Source: VXYL01 sp965200375 (GTDB taxonomy: Bacteria; Pseudomonadota; Gammaproteobacteria; Pseudomonadales; Azotimanducaceae). Taken from it: 64,000 nt of DNA. The position numbers and the translations under genes are program-made. The stretch is taken from positions 868,001 to 932,000 of the forward strand of contig OZ241353.1 in the NCBI GenBank assembly GCA_965200375.1. The letters run 5' to 3'. This document shows, piece by piece, positions 52,452-59,621 of this stretch; the stretch's first letter is position 1, and every line of letters starts with the position of its first letter. Below the pieces are notes generated by a model that worked only from the letters and a program-made list of their open reading frames with translations, did no database searches and had not been told where the DNA came from.

Positions 52452-52922
52452 GTGGCGGAGTTCCACGAGCTGACCATGCCGGCGATCACCGGCGAACCGC
52501 TCGACTTCGAGAAGTACAAGGGCGCGGCCTGTCTGGTGGTGAACCTAGCGAGCCAGTGAGGGCTCACTCCCCAGTACGCAGGTCTGCGTACCCTTGAGGA
52601 GAGCGGCGCGGTAACCGTGCTGGGCTTCCCCTGCAATCAGTTCGGTGCCCAGGAGCCGGGCACGAACGAGGAGATCCTCGAGTTCGCCCGCTCCCGCTAC
52701 GACGCGAACTTCCAGATCTTCGCCAAGGTGGAGGTGAACGGCGACGGCACCTGCGACCTCTACCGCTTCCTGAAGGCGCAGCAGCCCCGGCCGGACGGCG
52801 AGACGGACATCGCCTGGAACTTCACCAAGTTCCTCGTCGACGGCGATGGCGCGGTGCTTGCCCGGTACGAGCCGGGGGCGACGCCCGAGGAGATCGCCGC
52901 GGATCTCAAGGCGCGGCTGTAG
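52452..52922 (+). CDS. Glutathione peroxidase, selenocysteine-containing (TGA at 52557-52559)
   Basis: 156 codons from GTG 52452, with GGAGG nine bases upstream. Residues 1-35 read AEFHELTMPAITGEPLDFEK to CLVVNLASQ; codon 36 is TGA; the frame continues GLTPQYAGLRTLEESGAVTV, LGFPCNQFGAQEPGTNEEIL and IAWNFTKFLVDGDG to TAG at 52920-52922. In glutathione peroxidases the catalytic residue (Cys or selenocysteine) sits exactly between NxAS-x and GLTPQY, and here that place is TGA. The other catalytic residues, Gln (NQFGAQEPG), Trp and Asn (WNF), are kept. A hairpin with the apical sequence AGGUCU follows at 52574-52591, as a bacterial SECIS should. It reduces peroxides with a thiol donor. Gene callers would see only 52617-52922. 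No selABCD gene is in the window. Confidence 0.9.
52574..52591 (+). promoter_or_regulatory. Bacterial SECIS element of the glutathione peroxidase
   Basis: GTACGCA-GGTC-TGCGTAC: seven perfect base pairs closing a GGUC loop flanked by A-U, the same apex (GCAGGUCUGC) as the E. coli fdhF SECIS that binds SelB. Its loop starts 21 bases after the TGA. CUCC before and GGAG after could form a lower stem. It overlaps codons of the conserved QYAGLRT stretch. Confidence 0.85.
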
Positions 52923-52957
52923 CGGCCTTAGCTGGGCGGCTGTCGGGGGAGCGAACT

Positions 52958-54157
52958 GTGGCCGCCTTGGATGGGCTGCGCGTGCTGGACATGACCCAGT
53001 ACGAAGCTGGCACGTCCTGCACCCAGGCGCTGGCGTGGCTGGGGGCGGACGTCGTGAAGGTCGAGCGCCCGGCCGGCGGCGATCCCGGCCGCGGCCCGAA
53101 CGGCAACGCCGAATACTTCGTCGTGTGGAACGCCAACAAGCGCAGCGTGGCCCTGGACCTCGCCGCGCCGGCAGGCCGGCAGGTGCTGCTGGACATGCTG
53201 CCCCGCTACGACGTGTTCGTGGAAAACTACGGCCCCGGCGTGATGGAGCGGCTGGCGCTGGACTACGGTGCCTTGCAGGGAGTGAAGCCGGACCTCATCT
53301 ACGCCCGCATCAAGGGCTTCGGCACCTCCGGCCCCTGGGCGGACTACAAGTGCTACGACATGGTGGCGCAAGCCGCCGCCGGCGCCTTCTCCATCACCGG
53401 CGAGGCGGACGGTCCGCCGATGCGCCCCGGCCCCACCACCGGCGACGCCGGCACTGGCATGCAGATGGCCCTCGCCATCACCGCCGCCTACGTGCAGAAG
53501 CTGAACACCGGCCAGGGGCAGCTGATCGAACTCTCCATGCAGGAGGCGATGACGTACTACCTGCGCACCGCGACCTCCCGGGGCGGCTACGGCGAGCGCG
53601 CCGCCAAGCGCTCCGGCAACGGGCCGACCGCCACCATGTCCCTCTACCGCTGCAAGGGCGACGGCGCCAACGACTACGTGTACGTGATGGCCGTCACGCA
53701 GCGCATGTGGGAACACCTCTGCCAGGCCATCGACCGGCAGGATCTGCTGACGGACCCACGCTACGCCGAACCCGAGGCCCGCCACCGCAATCGGGAGCGG
53801 CTGAAGCAGGCCATCGAGGCCTGGACCCGCCAGCGCGACAAGTACGAAGCCATGCGCGTGCTGGCGGAGGGCGGCGTGCCGGCCAGCGCCGTGCTCGACA
53901 CCAGCGACCTCTACCGCAATCCGCATCTGGCGGAGCGCGGTTTCGTCCACGAGCTCGACCACGCGGCCGTCGGCCCGATCAAGCTGCTCGGCTGGCCGGC
54001 GCGAATGTCCTCAAGCCATGTGCCGATCAAGCCAGCGCCGCTGCTCGGCGAACACACCCGGGAAGTGCTGGCGGAGGACTTGGGCCTCGCCGACGCCGAG
54101 CTGGACGCCTTGGCCGACGCAGGCGCGATAGCGGACGAGACGGCGAAAGCCGCCTAG
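52958..54157 (+). CDS. CaiB/BaiF family (class III) CoA-transferase
   Basis: 399 residues with a GTG start, 35 bp after the glutathione peroxidase. The family begins LDGLRVLDMTQYEAGTSCTQ and has ADVVKVERPAGGDPGRG, ALDLAAPAGRQVLLDMLPRY, IYARIKGFGTSGPWADYKCY and the catalytic Asp in TTGDAGTGMQMALAITAAYV. The C-terminus has the usual GVPASAVLDTSDLYRNPHLA. It exchanges CoA between carboxylic acids. Together with the PhyH oxygenases around it, it suggests acyl-CoA catabolism such as branched-chain or sterol-derived acids, but the substrate is not known. Confidence 0.92.
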   Translation: MAALDGLRVLDMTQYEAGTSCTQALAWLGADVVKVERPAGGDPGRGPNGNAEYFVVWNANKRSVALDLAAPAGRQVLLDMLPRYDVFVENYGPGVMERLALDYGALQGVKPDLIYARIKGFGTSGPWADYKCYDMVAQAAAGAFSITGEADGPPMRPGPTTGDAGTGMQMALAITAAYVQKLNTGQGQLIELSMQEAMTYYLRTATSRGGYGERAAKRSGNGPTATMSLYRCKGDGANDYVYVMAVTQRMWEHLCQAIDRQDLLTDPRYAEPEARHRNRERLKQAIEAWTRQRDKYEAMRVLAEGGVPASAVLDTSDLYRNPHLAERGFVHELDHAAVGPIKLLGWPARMSSSHVPIKPAPLLGEHTREVLAEDLGLADAELDALADAGAIADETAKAA

Positions 54158-54357
54158 CGGTTCGATTCCGAATTGACATGGCAAATGGCACGTTCGTCTG
54201 TCGTCGCCCTCGGCGTGCGCTACTTGAGGATGTGCCGCCCCGCAAGGCCGCCGGCATCCCGGCCCTGCGACGAAACCCGCCCGCTGGAACACACGTCATT
54301 TTGGAAGCGGCACACTAGCGAGGGCTGGCTGGAACCGGCCATAAGAGGAGACCGCCG
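54158..54357. other. Intergenic region before PhyH copy 2
   Basis: 200 bp with only shadow frames. A good ribosome-binding site (AAGAGGAG, about 54343-54350) lies in front of the PhyH start. No clear promoter hexamers or repeats were seen. Confidence 0.5.
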
Positions 54358-55473
54358 ATGCCCAGTGCCGAAACCGCCGCCATGTCGCCCGAACAGAAGC
54401 GCGCACTGTACCGGGACGGCTTCGTAGTGCTCAGGAACGCCGTTTCCGAGGAGTTGATCGCGGCGGCGCAGCGGCGCATCAAGAGCGCCAAGAAGGGCGA
54501 GCGGCTAGGCGGCGATGCGGCCATGACCAACCTGGTGAACGCGTCGTCGATCACGCCGATCCTGCACGAGGCGATGGGCTGGTTCGATCCGCCCGTGGCC
54601 TGCCAGGTGGGCGTCATCAAGCCGAGCGAACCCGGCACGCGCTTCAACAACCTCGGCTATCGCGACTGCGACATGCCCTACTACGGCGCCGGCATCCACA
54701 TGGACGGCAACATCACCATCGCCGCGCCGCAGGAGGTGCAGCAGGGCACGCCGGAGGAAATCTACCTGCGCCACTTCGCCGCCGGGCCGAAGGGCGATCT
54801 GGGCCGCAGCCCCGAAGTGATGGGCCACAACATGGTGCCGTTGTTCCAGGATCCCGAGATGACGCTCGGCCTCGGCAGTTTCACCGCGTTCGTGATCGTG
54901 TGCCTGAACGACCAGTCCCGGGAGGGCCGCGGCCAAACCGCGGTGCTTCCCGGCGCCCACCGCCACATGCAGAGGTTCTTCCGCATGCAGTACGGCGTGA
55001 ACGGCCGTCTGGGGCCGGAGGGACCGCGCTGGCCGCGCCTGGACCACGACTGTCCGAACCGCTGCGGGATGGTGTATCTGCCGCAGGAGGTGCGCGATGC
55101 GTTCATCGACGAGCGCTCCGAACGCACGCCGGACGGCAAGCCCTGGCCGCGCCCCACGCAGATCCTCATGGAACCCGGCGATGCCGCCATCACCATGTAC
55201 CACATCCCGCACTCCGGTACGCGCAACGAACACGGCACGGAGAGCCGCAAGAACATCATCTTCCGCATCCGCCACAAGAAGCGGCAGCCAAGCAAACGGG
55301 TGAACGGCGTGTCGGACCATCCGGACCGCGGCCAGATGGGCGAATGGCTCGCCTACGAGCGAGGCAACAACCCCTGGCAGCGCTCCAAGTACGCCATGTG
55401 CAACATGTGGCACGAATGGGATGGCATGGCGGCAGTGGTTGCCGAACAGGAAGAACTGGCCCGCGCCGGCTAG
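54358..55473 (+). CDS. Phytanoyl-CoA dioxygenase family protein, copy 2
   Basis: 371 residues. HxD in YGAGIHMDGNITIAAPQEVQ and distal His in AITMYHIPHSGTRNEHGTES. It aligns by eye along its whole length with the copy at 49943-51040, sharing blocks such as TNLVNASSITPILHEAMG, PEMTLGLGSFTAFVIVCLND and the C-terminal NGVSDHPDRGQMGEWLAYE. Start ATG 54358 follows a strong ribosome-binding site; a second Met nine codons later is possible. It would hydroxylate an acyl-CoA or a small hydrophobic substrate with 2-oxoglutarate. Confidence 0.92.
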   Translation: MPSAETAAMSPEQKRALYRDGFVVLRNAVSEELIAAAQRRIKSAKKGERLGGDAAMTNLVNASSITPILHEAMGWFDPPVACQVGVIKPSEPGTRFNNLGYRDCDMPYYGAGIHMDGNITIAAPQEVQQGTPEEIYLRHFAAGPKGDLGRSPEVMGHNMVPLFQDPEMTLGLGSFTAFVIVCLNDQSREGRGQTAVLPGAHRHMQRFFRMQYGVNGRLGPEGPRWPRLDHDCPNRCGMVYLPQEVRDAFIDERSERTPDGKPWPRPTQILMEPGDAAITMYHIPHSGTRNEHGTESRKNIIFRIRHKKRQPSKRVNGVSDHPDRGQMGEWLAYERGNNPWQRSKYAMCNMWHEWDGMAAVVAEQEELARAG

Positions 55474-55584
55474 TGGGCCAACCCGATTGCAATGACGGAT
55501 GGGCTGGCGGCACGGGTGCCGATCTGGACCATCACTCCAATGTGGCTTTGGTACTAGCTGTCGCCTTCGCGGCCCTGCGGAACT

Positions 55585-56769
55585 TCAGGGCGCTGCGAAC
55601 AGCGCCGTCAGCGTCTTGTCTCCGGTGATCACCTCCGCTCCCTGGGGGCCGATGAACCGATGCACCAGCAGCAGCCGCAGCTCGTCCTGTTCCCGTTTGT
55701 TGAGCGCCGCGTGGGCCCGGCTCTGCAGGAAGTGCCGGTACGCCTGGCTGGTGTCGTTCTTGGGGCTGACGAACATCGGCGTCATCGCCTGCAACATGGC
55801 GGCGCGCTTGCCGCCGCTGCGGTTGACGCCGGCGCGGTGCCAGGTGCGCGAGTCGTAGAGGATGATGGAACCTGCGGGCGCTTCGATCACGTCCGCTTCC
55901 GGGCCGCCGTAGGGCAGGCCGTGGGCCGCTCGATAGCCGGGCTTGGCGTGCGCGGCCGCGGTGCCCCAGGCCGCCGGCGGCCCATGGTTGCATGCGTGGG
56001 AACCGAGCTTGAAGGCGGTGGCGCCGCGTTCCTTGGTGAACGCCGAGACGCACACGTTGCGCTGCACGCCGAGGGCAGGGCCGCCGGCGCCCTCCGCCAC
56101 CTGGCCGGGCGCGGAAACGCCCCAGTGGTAGGGGTAGTCCGAGTGCCACCCCTGCACGTTCCGCTCGCCATCGTCCGGCGCGAGCACGATGAGCGCCGGG
56201 GTGTGGGCGAAACGGACGTCTTCCGTGCCCATGTACTGGCGGACGATCCACAGCGACACCGGCTCCGCGGCAGTGCGGCCGAGGGCCGGGCTCTGGCTGA
56301 ACTGGGGCGTCGCCCGGTCCGGCTTGCGGTGGGCGTAGGCGTCCGTGCAGGCCGCGCACTGCAGGCCGTCCACCACTTCCGGCGCGAGAATGCCCCCGAG
56401 GCACACCCAGCCTTGCTCCCGCATCGTTCGCAGGTACGCCGACGGCATGGCCTCCGGTCCGTGGCAGGGCTGGAACACGCGACCGGCAGCCGCCACCGCA
56501 CCGTCGGCGGCAGCCGCCACCGTGCGGCCGCTCGCCGCATGCCGGTAGCCCGCCGCCGCCAGGTCCCAAACCACGGCGTCGTCCGCGACCACGGTCGGCG
56601 CCAAGCCGCCGTCGCGGCCCACCGCCAGCATGGCCCCGTCCGCAGCAACGAGCAGGCTGTGGCGGCGCGGGGCCGGCTCGATGGCGACCGTGCGTTCACC
56701 GTGCTCGGCGCCGGCGTGCCGCTTCCTGATCAACATGCGTTCGACCGTGGCCAGGTCCAGCGGCGGCAA
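55585..56769 (-). CDS. Phytanoyl-CoA dioxygenase family protein, divergent third member
   Basis: 394 residues. The first 100 residues are an extra domain with several short strand-like repeats (VAADGAMLAVGRDGGLAPTV, ADDAVVWDLAAAGYRHAASG). The oxygenase core has HxD in VQGWHSDYPYHWGVSAPGQ, an AFTKERGATAFKLGSHACN segment and distal His in IILYDSRTWHRAGVNRSGGK. It is clearly PhyH-like but not close to the two paralogues nearby. It is convergent with copy 2 and divergent from ptsN. Substrate unknown. Confidence 0.85.
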   Translation of the reverse strand: MPPLDLATVERMLIRKRHAGAEHGERTVAIEPAPRRHSLLVAADGAMLAVGRDGGLAPTVVADDAVVWDLAAAGYRHAASGRTVAAAADGAVAAAGRVFQPCHGPEAMPSAYLRTMREQGWVCLGGILAPEVVDGLQCAACTDAYAHRKPDRATPQFSQSPALGRTAAEPVSLWIVRQYMGTEDVRFAHTPALIVLAPDDGERNVQGWHSDYPYHWGVSAPGQVAEGAGGPALGVQRNVCVSAFTKERGATAFKLGSHACNHGPPAAWGTAAAHAKPGYRAAHGLPYGGPEADVIEAPAGSIILYDSRTWHRAGVNRSGGKRAAMLQAMTPMFVSPKNDTSQAYRHFLQSRAHAALNKREQDELRLLLVHRFIGPQGAEVITGDKTLTALFAAP

Positions 56770-57064
56770 CGGGCGCAGGTCCCGCCGCTAGGCGGTGCGG
56801 CCTCGCATGGCGTGTGCCGAAGCAACGCCGGACGGAGCGCCTTCACGGGCCGGCGGAGCGAAGGCGTGCGCCATTCGCCACGTCGATTCGGAATGGAAAA
56901 ACGCTAGACGGCAAGTCGCCTCCCCCTCTTCCGTAGCCCGGCAAAGTCTAGTGCCTGCGACTTGGCTCTTCATGCGAGGGGTTCCCTCGCAGGCCGCCCG
57001 CCCGGACTTGCCGCCGCCGCGCCCAGTGGCCACACTTCGCCGCAACGTCGACCAGCCCAAGCGA
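56770..57064. other. Upstream region of ptsN with a short hairpin
   Basis: 295 bp without a supported gene, although the ptsN frame stays open through most of it. GCGAGGG-GTT-CCCTCGC (56974-56990) is a 7-bp stem. No clear promoter was seen. Confidence 0.45.
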
Positions 57065-57538
57065 GTGATCGACTTCCGCCAGATACTAGCGCCCGAGTGT
57101 ACCCGCACCGGTGTTGGGGCCCACTCCAAGAAGGCCGCGCTGGAGACCGCCAGCGGACTGCTCGCGGCGCGGTTCCCAGCGATGGACCCCCGCCGCTTGC
57201 TCGAGGACCTGCTGGACCGGGAGCGGCTCGGCTCCACCGGCCTCGGCGAGGGCGTCGCCATACCCCACTGCCGGTTCGCCCAGTGCCAACGCCCCGTGGC
57301 CTGTTGCCTGAAGACGGCCGACGCCCTGGACTTCGACGCCCCGGACGACGTGGCGGTAGACCTCCTGTTCGTGCTCGCCGTGCCCCTCCACGGCCAGCGC
57401 GTCCATCTGGAGATCCTTGGCGCATTGGCCCGGGCCTTCGATGCGCCCGGCAGCCTGGCGGCGCTGCGGCAGGCGCAGACCCACCAGGCGCTCTACGAGG
57501 GCGTGCAAGAGACGCTCGCGGCAACGCAGCAAGAGTGA
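57065..57538 (+). CDS. ptsN: PTS IIA-Ntr regulatory protein
   Basis: 157 residues from GTG 57065, chosen because IDFRQILAPECTRTGVGAHS is the usual N-terminus; the open frame extends 90 codons upstream without family-like sequence. The phosphorylated His is in GLGEGVAIPHCRFAQCQRPV, and DLLFVLAVPLHGQRVHLEIL follows as expected. It takes phosphate from NPr, whose gene is next (27 bp downstream), and regulates potassium and nitrogen-related functions. The usual neighbours rpoN and rapZ are not present here. Confidence 0.9.
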   Translation: MIDFRQILAPECTRTGVGAHSKKAALETASGLLAARFPAMDPRRLLEDLLDRERLGSTGLGEGVAIPHCRFAQCQRPVACCLKTADALDFDAPDDVAVDLLFVLAVPLHGQRVHLEILGALARAFDAPGSLAALRQAQTHQALYEGVQETLAATQQE

Positions 57539-57565
57539 GCGGCGAAGGAACCGAGGCAGGGCCAC

Positions 57566-57856
57566 GTGAAGACCGGCAGCATAGAGATCGTCAACAAGCT
57601 CGGCCTGCACGCCCGAGCGGCATCGCGCCTGGTGAAGACCACCAAGCTGTTCGCGGCGCGCATCTCGCTGCGGCGGCAAGGCACCGGCGACGAAGGCGAC
57701 AAGGCCGCCGCCGACGCCAAGAGCATCATGGCGGTGCTGATGCTGGAGGCCGCCTGCGGCACCACTTTGGAACTCGCCTGCGACGGCCCCGACGAAGCCG
57801 AAGCGTTCGCGGCGGTGAGCGCCTTGGTGGCGGACCGGTTCGGCGAGGGGGAGTAG
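57566..57856 (+). CDS. ptsO: HPr-like phosphocarrier NPr
   Basis: 96 residues. Active-site His is in EIVNKLGLHARAASRLVKTT (His16) and the regulatory-site Ser region is DAKSIMAVLMLEAACGTTLE. The protein is slightly longer than typical because of a GTGDEGDKAAA insertion before the Ser. It passes phosphate to PtsN. It is placed between ptsN and hpf. Confidence 0.92.
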   Translation: MKTGSIEIVNKLGLHARAASRLVKTTKLFAARISLRRQGTGDEGDKAAADAKSIMAVLMLEAACGTTLELACDGPDEAEAFAAVSALVADRFGEGE

Positions 57857-57958
57857 GCGGTCGGACCGGCCCGCAGCGATCGCAGCTGCAGAAGCGGGCG
57901 CCGCAACGTCCCGCGGCGCTAGAATCGTGCCGACCCTTGAGTCGGAGAAGGGACACCC

Positions 57959-58285
57959 ATGCAGCTCACCATCACCGGACGCCACCTCGACGTCACCGAC
58001 GCATTGCGAAACTACGTCAACACCAAGGTCGCCCGCCTGGAGCGGCACTACGACCACATCACCAATGTGCAGGTGGTGCTGGCGGTGGACAAGGCCGTCC
58101 AGACCGCGGAGGCCATCGTCCACGCCGGCCACGGCCAGGAGATCTTCGCGGATGCCGAAGCGGACGACCTGTACGCGGCCATCGACGCCCTCTCGGACAA
58201 GCTCGACCGGCAGATCGTCAAGCACAAGGAGAAGCTCTCCAACCACCGGGCCGGCAACCACCGGACGCCCAGCCACCCGGCGTAG
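57959..58285 (+). CDS. hpf: Ribosome hibernation-promoting factor (short HPF/YfiA family)
   Basis: 108 residues. The fold is marked by MQLTITGRHLDVTDALRNYV, VARLERHYDHITNVQVVLAV and DADDLYAAIDALSDKLDRQI-like sequence (here EADDLYAAIDALSDKLDRQI). It binds idle 30S/70S ribosomes. Short form without the C-terminal dimerisation domain. Preceded by GAGAAGGG as ribosome-binding site. Its place after ptsN and npr differs from the common rpoN-hpf-ptsN order. Confidence 0.93.
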   Translation: MQLTITGRHLDVTDALRNYVNTKVARLERHYDHITNVQVVLAVDKAVQTAEAIVHAGHGQEIFADAEADDLYAAIDALSDKLDRQIVKHKEKLSNHRAGNHRTPSHPA

Positions 58286-58299
58286 GCGTCTGGCCGCGG

Positions 58300-58641
58300 C
58301 TAGCCCGGCGCGGTGCGTCGGCGGCCGGGGCCGGCGCGGATGCGTATCTCGCGCACCGCGGCGAAGTCCGCCAGCGCCCGCAGGCTCGGTTCCAGCTTCG
58401 GCAGCTCCATGCGCAGCCGCGTCGCCCAAGCGGCGCCCGCCACTTGGATCGTCATGCGGTCCCCCTCCATCGCCGCCACGGTGCAGTGCGGCGCCAGGGA
58501 CGGCGGCAGCAGCGCTTGCAGCTGGGCGGTATAGGCCGTCCGCAGCTCCTCGGCGCGCACCAGCCGCTCGAGCGCGTTGCGCGGCTGCGGGCGCTCGGCA
58601 AGCAGCGCATCCACTCGCTTGGGCCGCTTCGCCCGTCTCAC
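58300..58641 (-). CDS. DciA-like DUF721 protein
   Basis: 113 residues from GTG 58639-58641 with AAGGGGG upstream. A basic N-terminus (RRAKRPKRVDALLAER) precedes a KH-like domain (HCTVAAMEGDRMTIQVAGAA, ATRLRMELPKLEPSLRALAD), and the C-terminus is Arg-rich. This fits DUF721/DciA, which helps load the replicative helicase in bacteria lacking DnaC. It is convergent with hpf, 14 bp apart. The ORF is open well upstream, but that part looks like noise. Confidence 0.75.
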   Translation of the reverse strand: MRRAKRPKRVDALLAERPQPRNALERLVRAEELRTAYTAQLQALLPPSLAPHCTVAAMEGDRMTIQVAGAAWATRLRMELPKLEPSLRALADFAAVREIRIRAGPGRRRTAPG

Positions 58642-58741
58642 CCGTGCCCCCTTGCCTCGGTACCGCGATTCCGCCGTTGTCGGCGCACTATAGCTCCAAG
58701 GCTCGCGAGACCCTGGCGGCGGGTCGTTCGGAGAAAGGTAG

Positions 58742-58996
58742 ACACGGTACGGCCGACACCCCAAGACGCTGGCCCTGTCCGGCTTTGACGCCACCTCGTA
58801 CAGATATGTACGCTTTGCGACAACGCTCGCCTTGCGGCCCCACTTTGCCTTCCAGCTTCCACCGAACCCTCGATCAAACGCCTGGTTCGACAAGCCGGAG
58901 GATCTGCTTGCGGCGACCCAGCGTGTCGTGCATGTGAGCGTCGAGACCGTGCGAATCGTCAAGGGGTTGCCGCTGGTACACGCGGTCAAGAAGTAG
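58742..58996 (+). pseudogene. Possible 3' remnant of a gene
   Basis: An 84-codon open stretch with no start codon at its left end (TAG at 58739-58741) reads TLALSGFDATSYRYVRFATT, AFQLPPNPRSNAWFDKPEDL and VVHVSVETVRIVKGLPLVHA, then VKK-TAG. The composition is protein-like, unlike the shadows around it. No family was recognised. It fills most of the 344-bp gap 58642-58985, which has no other signal, and it overlaps the end of the next minus-strand gene by 11 bp. Confidence 0.3.
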
Positions 58997-59621
58997 ATAC
59001 CTGCACTGCGGCCATCTTCTTGAACGCCGTGGCCAGCAGCTTGTTCCGCCGCCCGACGCCTCCCCTGTCGATGCGCTGCTTCAGATTTCTCAGACCGATC
59101 ATGCCTTGGATGGAGACAACAAGGCATAGCAGCAAATCCAGCGAAGACTCTGCTGGCAGTGGCCATGTGGGATTGCGCTCCGGTACGCGCATGGCACCGT
59201 AGTCGGGCGTTCCTTCCCAACCCATGTTCCGGCACGGCTGGGAGTGGTAGTAGTTGTGGTTGTCCCCTTGTTCGGGAGGCTCAAATCTGAAGGCAATGAA
59301 CCGGCCGTCCAACCAAATCCCAACATAAAACCAGCAGCCCTTTAGCGCGCCGTCGAAGCGCCACTTGCACCAAAGTGCCGCCATGTGCGCCTCTCGGAGC
59401 GGTGGTCGGACTCGAATCCCTTCACCGGCTCTGAACTCCCCGCTTCGCCTGTGCAGAAGATACGAGTCCAGCTGCCATGACGTCAGGGCGTTGAACGGAA
59501 CAGCTCCGCCCGCCCTTGGTGCCGCTGGCCGCTGCACAAGCCACTCCTCGCCATCGAGCAGCATCGCCCTGAGTACATCCCTGACCGCCTTGCATTCATC
59601 TTCCAAGCCGTCACTCCGCAT
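58986..59621 (-). CDS. Protein of unknown family, last gene of methyltransferase/GHKL operon
   Basis: 211 residues. No signal peptide. A central block FYVGIWLDGRFIAFRFEPPE, then GDNHNYYHSQPCRNMGWEGT contains His, Asn, Tyr and Cys residues that look conserved and could form a catalytic or metal site. A hydrophobic segment follows (SSLDLLLCLVVSIQGMIGL, about residues 165-183), then a basic C-terminus. It may be membrane-associated. Its start overlaps the receiver gene by 11 bp, so it is made together with the signalling proteins. It could be the output or effector of the system. I do not recognise the family. Confidence 0.75.
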   Translation of the reverse strand: MRSDGLEDECKAVRDVLRAMLLDGEEWLVQRPAAPRAGGAVPFNALTSWQLDSYLLHRRSGEFRAGEGIRVRPPLREAHMAALWCKWRFDGALKGCWFYVGIWLDGRFIAFRFEPPEQGDNHNYYHSQPCRNMGWEGTPDYGAMRVPERNPTWPLPAESSLDLLLCLVVSIQGMIGLRNLKQRIDRGGVGRRNKLLATAFKKMAAVQVSTS

